From contig JALQPE010000285.1 of the NCBI GenBank assembly GCA_030407315.1, forward strand, positions 62,001 through 126,000: DNA of 64,000 bases, given 5' to 3'. Shown in pieces: positions 62,241 to 64,000 of the stretch; the stretch's first letter is position 1; every line of letters starts with the position of its first letter. Origin of the DNA: Asparagopsis taxiformis. Taxonomy: Eukaryota > Rhodophyta > Florideophyceae > Bonnemaisoniales > Bonnemaisoniaceae. Under the pieces are notes generated by a model. It made no database searches. It worked only from the letters and a program-made list of their open reading frames with translations, and was not told the origin of the DNA. Position numbers and translations under genes: made by a program.

Positions 62241-62489
62241 CTCAACTTTGTGGAACTAGGAGTCCTGCAACTCGCGGCTCCATCTCTAGTACCAATGGCG
62301 TCATACGTACGTAAGTGCGTACGCTCTTCGCAAAACACACTTTATTTGTGCGCATGGAACAAAATCCCACTCTATTCTTCAAACGACATGTACAAATTTT
62401 GTATAGCATTTGTTGGAAGACTTGATCAGGACTGCTGCTAAATGAATTACGAAAGTTTACTGATGTATTAAACACTGTGCTGGAACACT
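62241..62489. other. Short 3' spacer
   Basis: Contains one small palindrome, GCGTCATACGTACGTAAGTGCGTACGC-like, near 62290-62322. Nothing else. Confidence 0.4.
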
Positions 62490-63998
62490 CTATGCTGAAC
62501 GTGGTGGGTATCCATCTTCTCTAGTTAAGACGCTCACTTCACCACCAGAAAGAATATCACTATTGTGCTCTACAATGCCACTTTGTCTATCGTATGAACA
62601 AACTCCTGACTCGCAGTTATGTACGTGCAAAACTTCTCGGACCCCGTCGTTCATTTCAACGTGAACTATAGTATCATTCCCACCTTTCCGGTACATACCG
62701 TCTCCAGTGCATGTCAAGGGAATGCAGACAGCATATGGAGTTTTCTGCTTCCATTTCTTTGCCTTCTTCTCCTCTCCTTGCCCTACCACAATAAAAAAGG
62801 ACAATGTGACGAAAAGGACACGTCTGGAACATGTGAATTCCTCCATGCTCGTCCTGCTATGGGCGGGTACTACTATACCAGCATCATACCATCCATCTTT
62901 GCACACTGCTTGAATGATGCTTCCAGGTTCAGCACGCCCTAACCTCGATTCGCTCTCAGATCCCTCATGACTAGTGCGCACTCTTTGTGCAGCAGTGAGC
63001 CACCATAGTCGTTCACCATGTTGAGACCCGTTTACCTGTCTGGTTCTGAGAAAAGTTTCAGAAGCTTTACGTATCCTTGCCATCATGACGGTTTCTTCTG
63101 CCGGAACATTTTTCGCGTCTTCAACAGATTCCCCTCGCCACCGCGTGATTGGACAGTGGGTGCTCACCATAGTACTGCTCCTCTCTGATATGAGATGGAA
63201 TACAGGACTTAAGAAGCATCTTTTTGCTGCCTCTTCTGTCGCATGTGGACTCTCCGAAATTCCTTTTCCTAGTGCAAAATACACGCGTCTGCAATCGGCA
63301 GACGTCCATTGTTTTGTATTGTGACCTACCGCACCCAGCGTGATGGCTATTCGTGCGAGCCAGTCATCGGCCATGATGAGCTCCATTGATGACAGATGTT
63401 CATTCTTATGGTTCGAGTTTCGAACCCCTCTTTTAAGAGGCTGGTGCATTCTCTCGAATAAAAGCTCTTCCACATGTTTCGCAGCTCCAAAAGCTGGTAA
63501 TGTATGTACGCAAAATTCTATCAACCGATGCAAGTTCGGTTTGTCCAGATGTTTCATTGCAATAGGATCCTTCTTGCATACCTCATGCAGTTCTTTCATA
63601 TAGTCTGAAACAAGAGCTAGAATGTGGTCATGACGTCCGCCATTCTCGGCCTCGAACCTCCTGGTTGACTCAAGTCCATCTATCCACCATGTTGGGATGA
63701 ATCGAATGCTGGCAACAACCATTTGAAACTTTTTCAGCAAACGAAGAATACGTTCAAGTTTTTCATACCCGTCCCAAGAGTTCCCGATGACGATACGAAA
63801 TGCCGAATAAAATGCTTGGGGAGCTACAACGAGAACAGCGAATATATCGCTCATGTTCATCGATAATAGGTAGTTCTGCCCGAATACCTGACTCTGACTA
63901 CTCAAACAGAACATTCGGAGGGTATTCAGTAGAACTGTTTCCGCAACATTTCGAAGTACAGGTGTTGCTGCGGTGATTGTCGCATTCATCACATCTTG
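62490..63998 (-). CDS. Transposon-derived protein, C-terminal part
   Basis: The frame is open through the window edge and the apparent start at 63992 is a GTG, so the N-terminus lies outside. About 500 residues are visible. The central block (KPNLHRLIEFCVHTLPAFG, HVEELLFERMHQPLKRG, SNHKNEHLSSMELIMADDW) has the look of the distal part of large DNA-transposon proteins (CACTA/KDZ-like), in which KPH.H.L.E and a histidine-rich E..FE..HQ stretch recur. That placement is from memory and tentative. The C-terminal 200 residues are beta-rich and unrecognised. Being the only transposase-like gene in the cluster, it may define the mobile unit. Confidence 0.5.
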   Translation of the reverse strand, partial: QDVMNATITAATPVLRNVAETVLLNTLRMFCLSSQSQVFGQNYLLSMNMSDIFAVLVVAPQAFYSAFRIVIGNSWDGYEKLERILRLLKKFQMVVASIRFIPTWWIDGLESTRRFEAENGGRHDHILALVSDYMKELHEVCKKDPIAMKHLDKPNLHRLIEFCVHTLPAFGAAKHVEELLFERMHQPLKRGVRNSNHKNEHLSSMELIMADDWLARIAITLGAVGHNTKQWTSADCRRVYFALGKGISESPHATEEAAKRCFLSPVFHLISERSSTMVSTHCPITRWRGESVEDAKNVPAEETVMMARIRKASETFLRTRQVNGSQHGERLWWLTAAQRVRTSHEGSESESRLGRAEPGSIIQAVCKDGWYDAGIVVPAHSRTSMEEFTCSRRVLFVTLSFFIVVGQGEEKKAKKWKQKTPYAVCIPLTCTGDGMYRKGGNDTIVHVEMNDGVREVLHVHNCESGVCSYDRQSGIVEHNSDILSGGEVSVLTREDGYPPRSA

Positions 63999-64000
63999 AG

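Overview
The window is nuclear DNA of a eukaryote, most likely an alga. My guess, held at about 50 %, is a florideophyte red alga. The evidence is large intronless genes, introns of about 100 bp where they occur, Copia-type LTR retroelements primed by a half initiator-tRNA site, and a very high repeat load. I see no bacterial operon structure, rRNA or plastid gene.

1-24 kb is a nest of mobile elements. An LTR unit (B, 1401-1888, minus) sits inside the gag of a gag-only LTR element (A, minus). A sits inside a Copia pol gene (D, plus). D is also split by a 12.5-kb inverted-repeat-ended element (X, 4738-17228). Removing X together with one copy of a 2-bp target duplication rejoins the D reading frame. 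D's 3' LTR abuts, and probably lies inside, an oppositely oriented Copia integrase gene (C). X carries a subterminal 43-bp array, a decayed tandem series of 12- and 27-nt microexon-like units, and an 8-kb inverted repeat. A second copy of the gag-only element (20818-24160) interrupts a transposon-derived gene whose 3' part survives at 24163-24951.

25-31 kb holds a GC-rich run of four frame-switching, overlapping ORFs of gag-like character, facing a minus-strand chromodomain gene. 31.9-36 kb holds an unrecognised gene (563 aa), a 1-kb AT-rich palindrome and a cluster of unrelated perfect palindromes. An inverted copy of the right end of X occupies 36.4-38.2 kb.

38-44 kb looks more host-like: a small acidic-tailed ORF, a TIR-domain fragment, a membrane-anchored glycosyltransferase-like protein, a secreted cysteine-rich protein, a broken membrane protein, and a methyltransferase-R3H-2H-like gene with a frameshift and an in-frame TGA.

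44.4-64 kb is the most interesting part. One gene fuses a ParB-like domain, a beta-class DNA amino-methyltransferase and a SET domain. Two paralogous genes fuse a ParB-like domain to an HxD...H dioxygenase-like domain, and a broken third oxygenase copy is present. Beside them lie a possible Tudor-like reader, a 507-aa gene related to the 563-aa gene, and a transposon-derived gene. Beyond the stop codon of every complete gene in this block lies a palindromic DNA element. It has a shared core (AATAATACCSGGTATTATT) and flanking CCAAT and CACCTGG boxes, and one copy is a perfect 103-bp palindrome. I read the block as a candidate mobile or selfish DNA/chromatin-modification locus: methylation writer, candidate erasers, possible reader and palindromic target sites. 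The functional link is inference.
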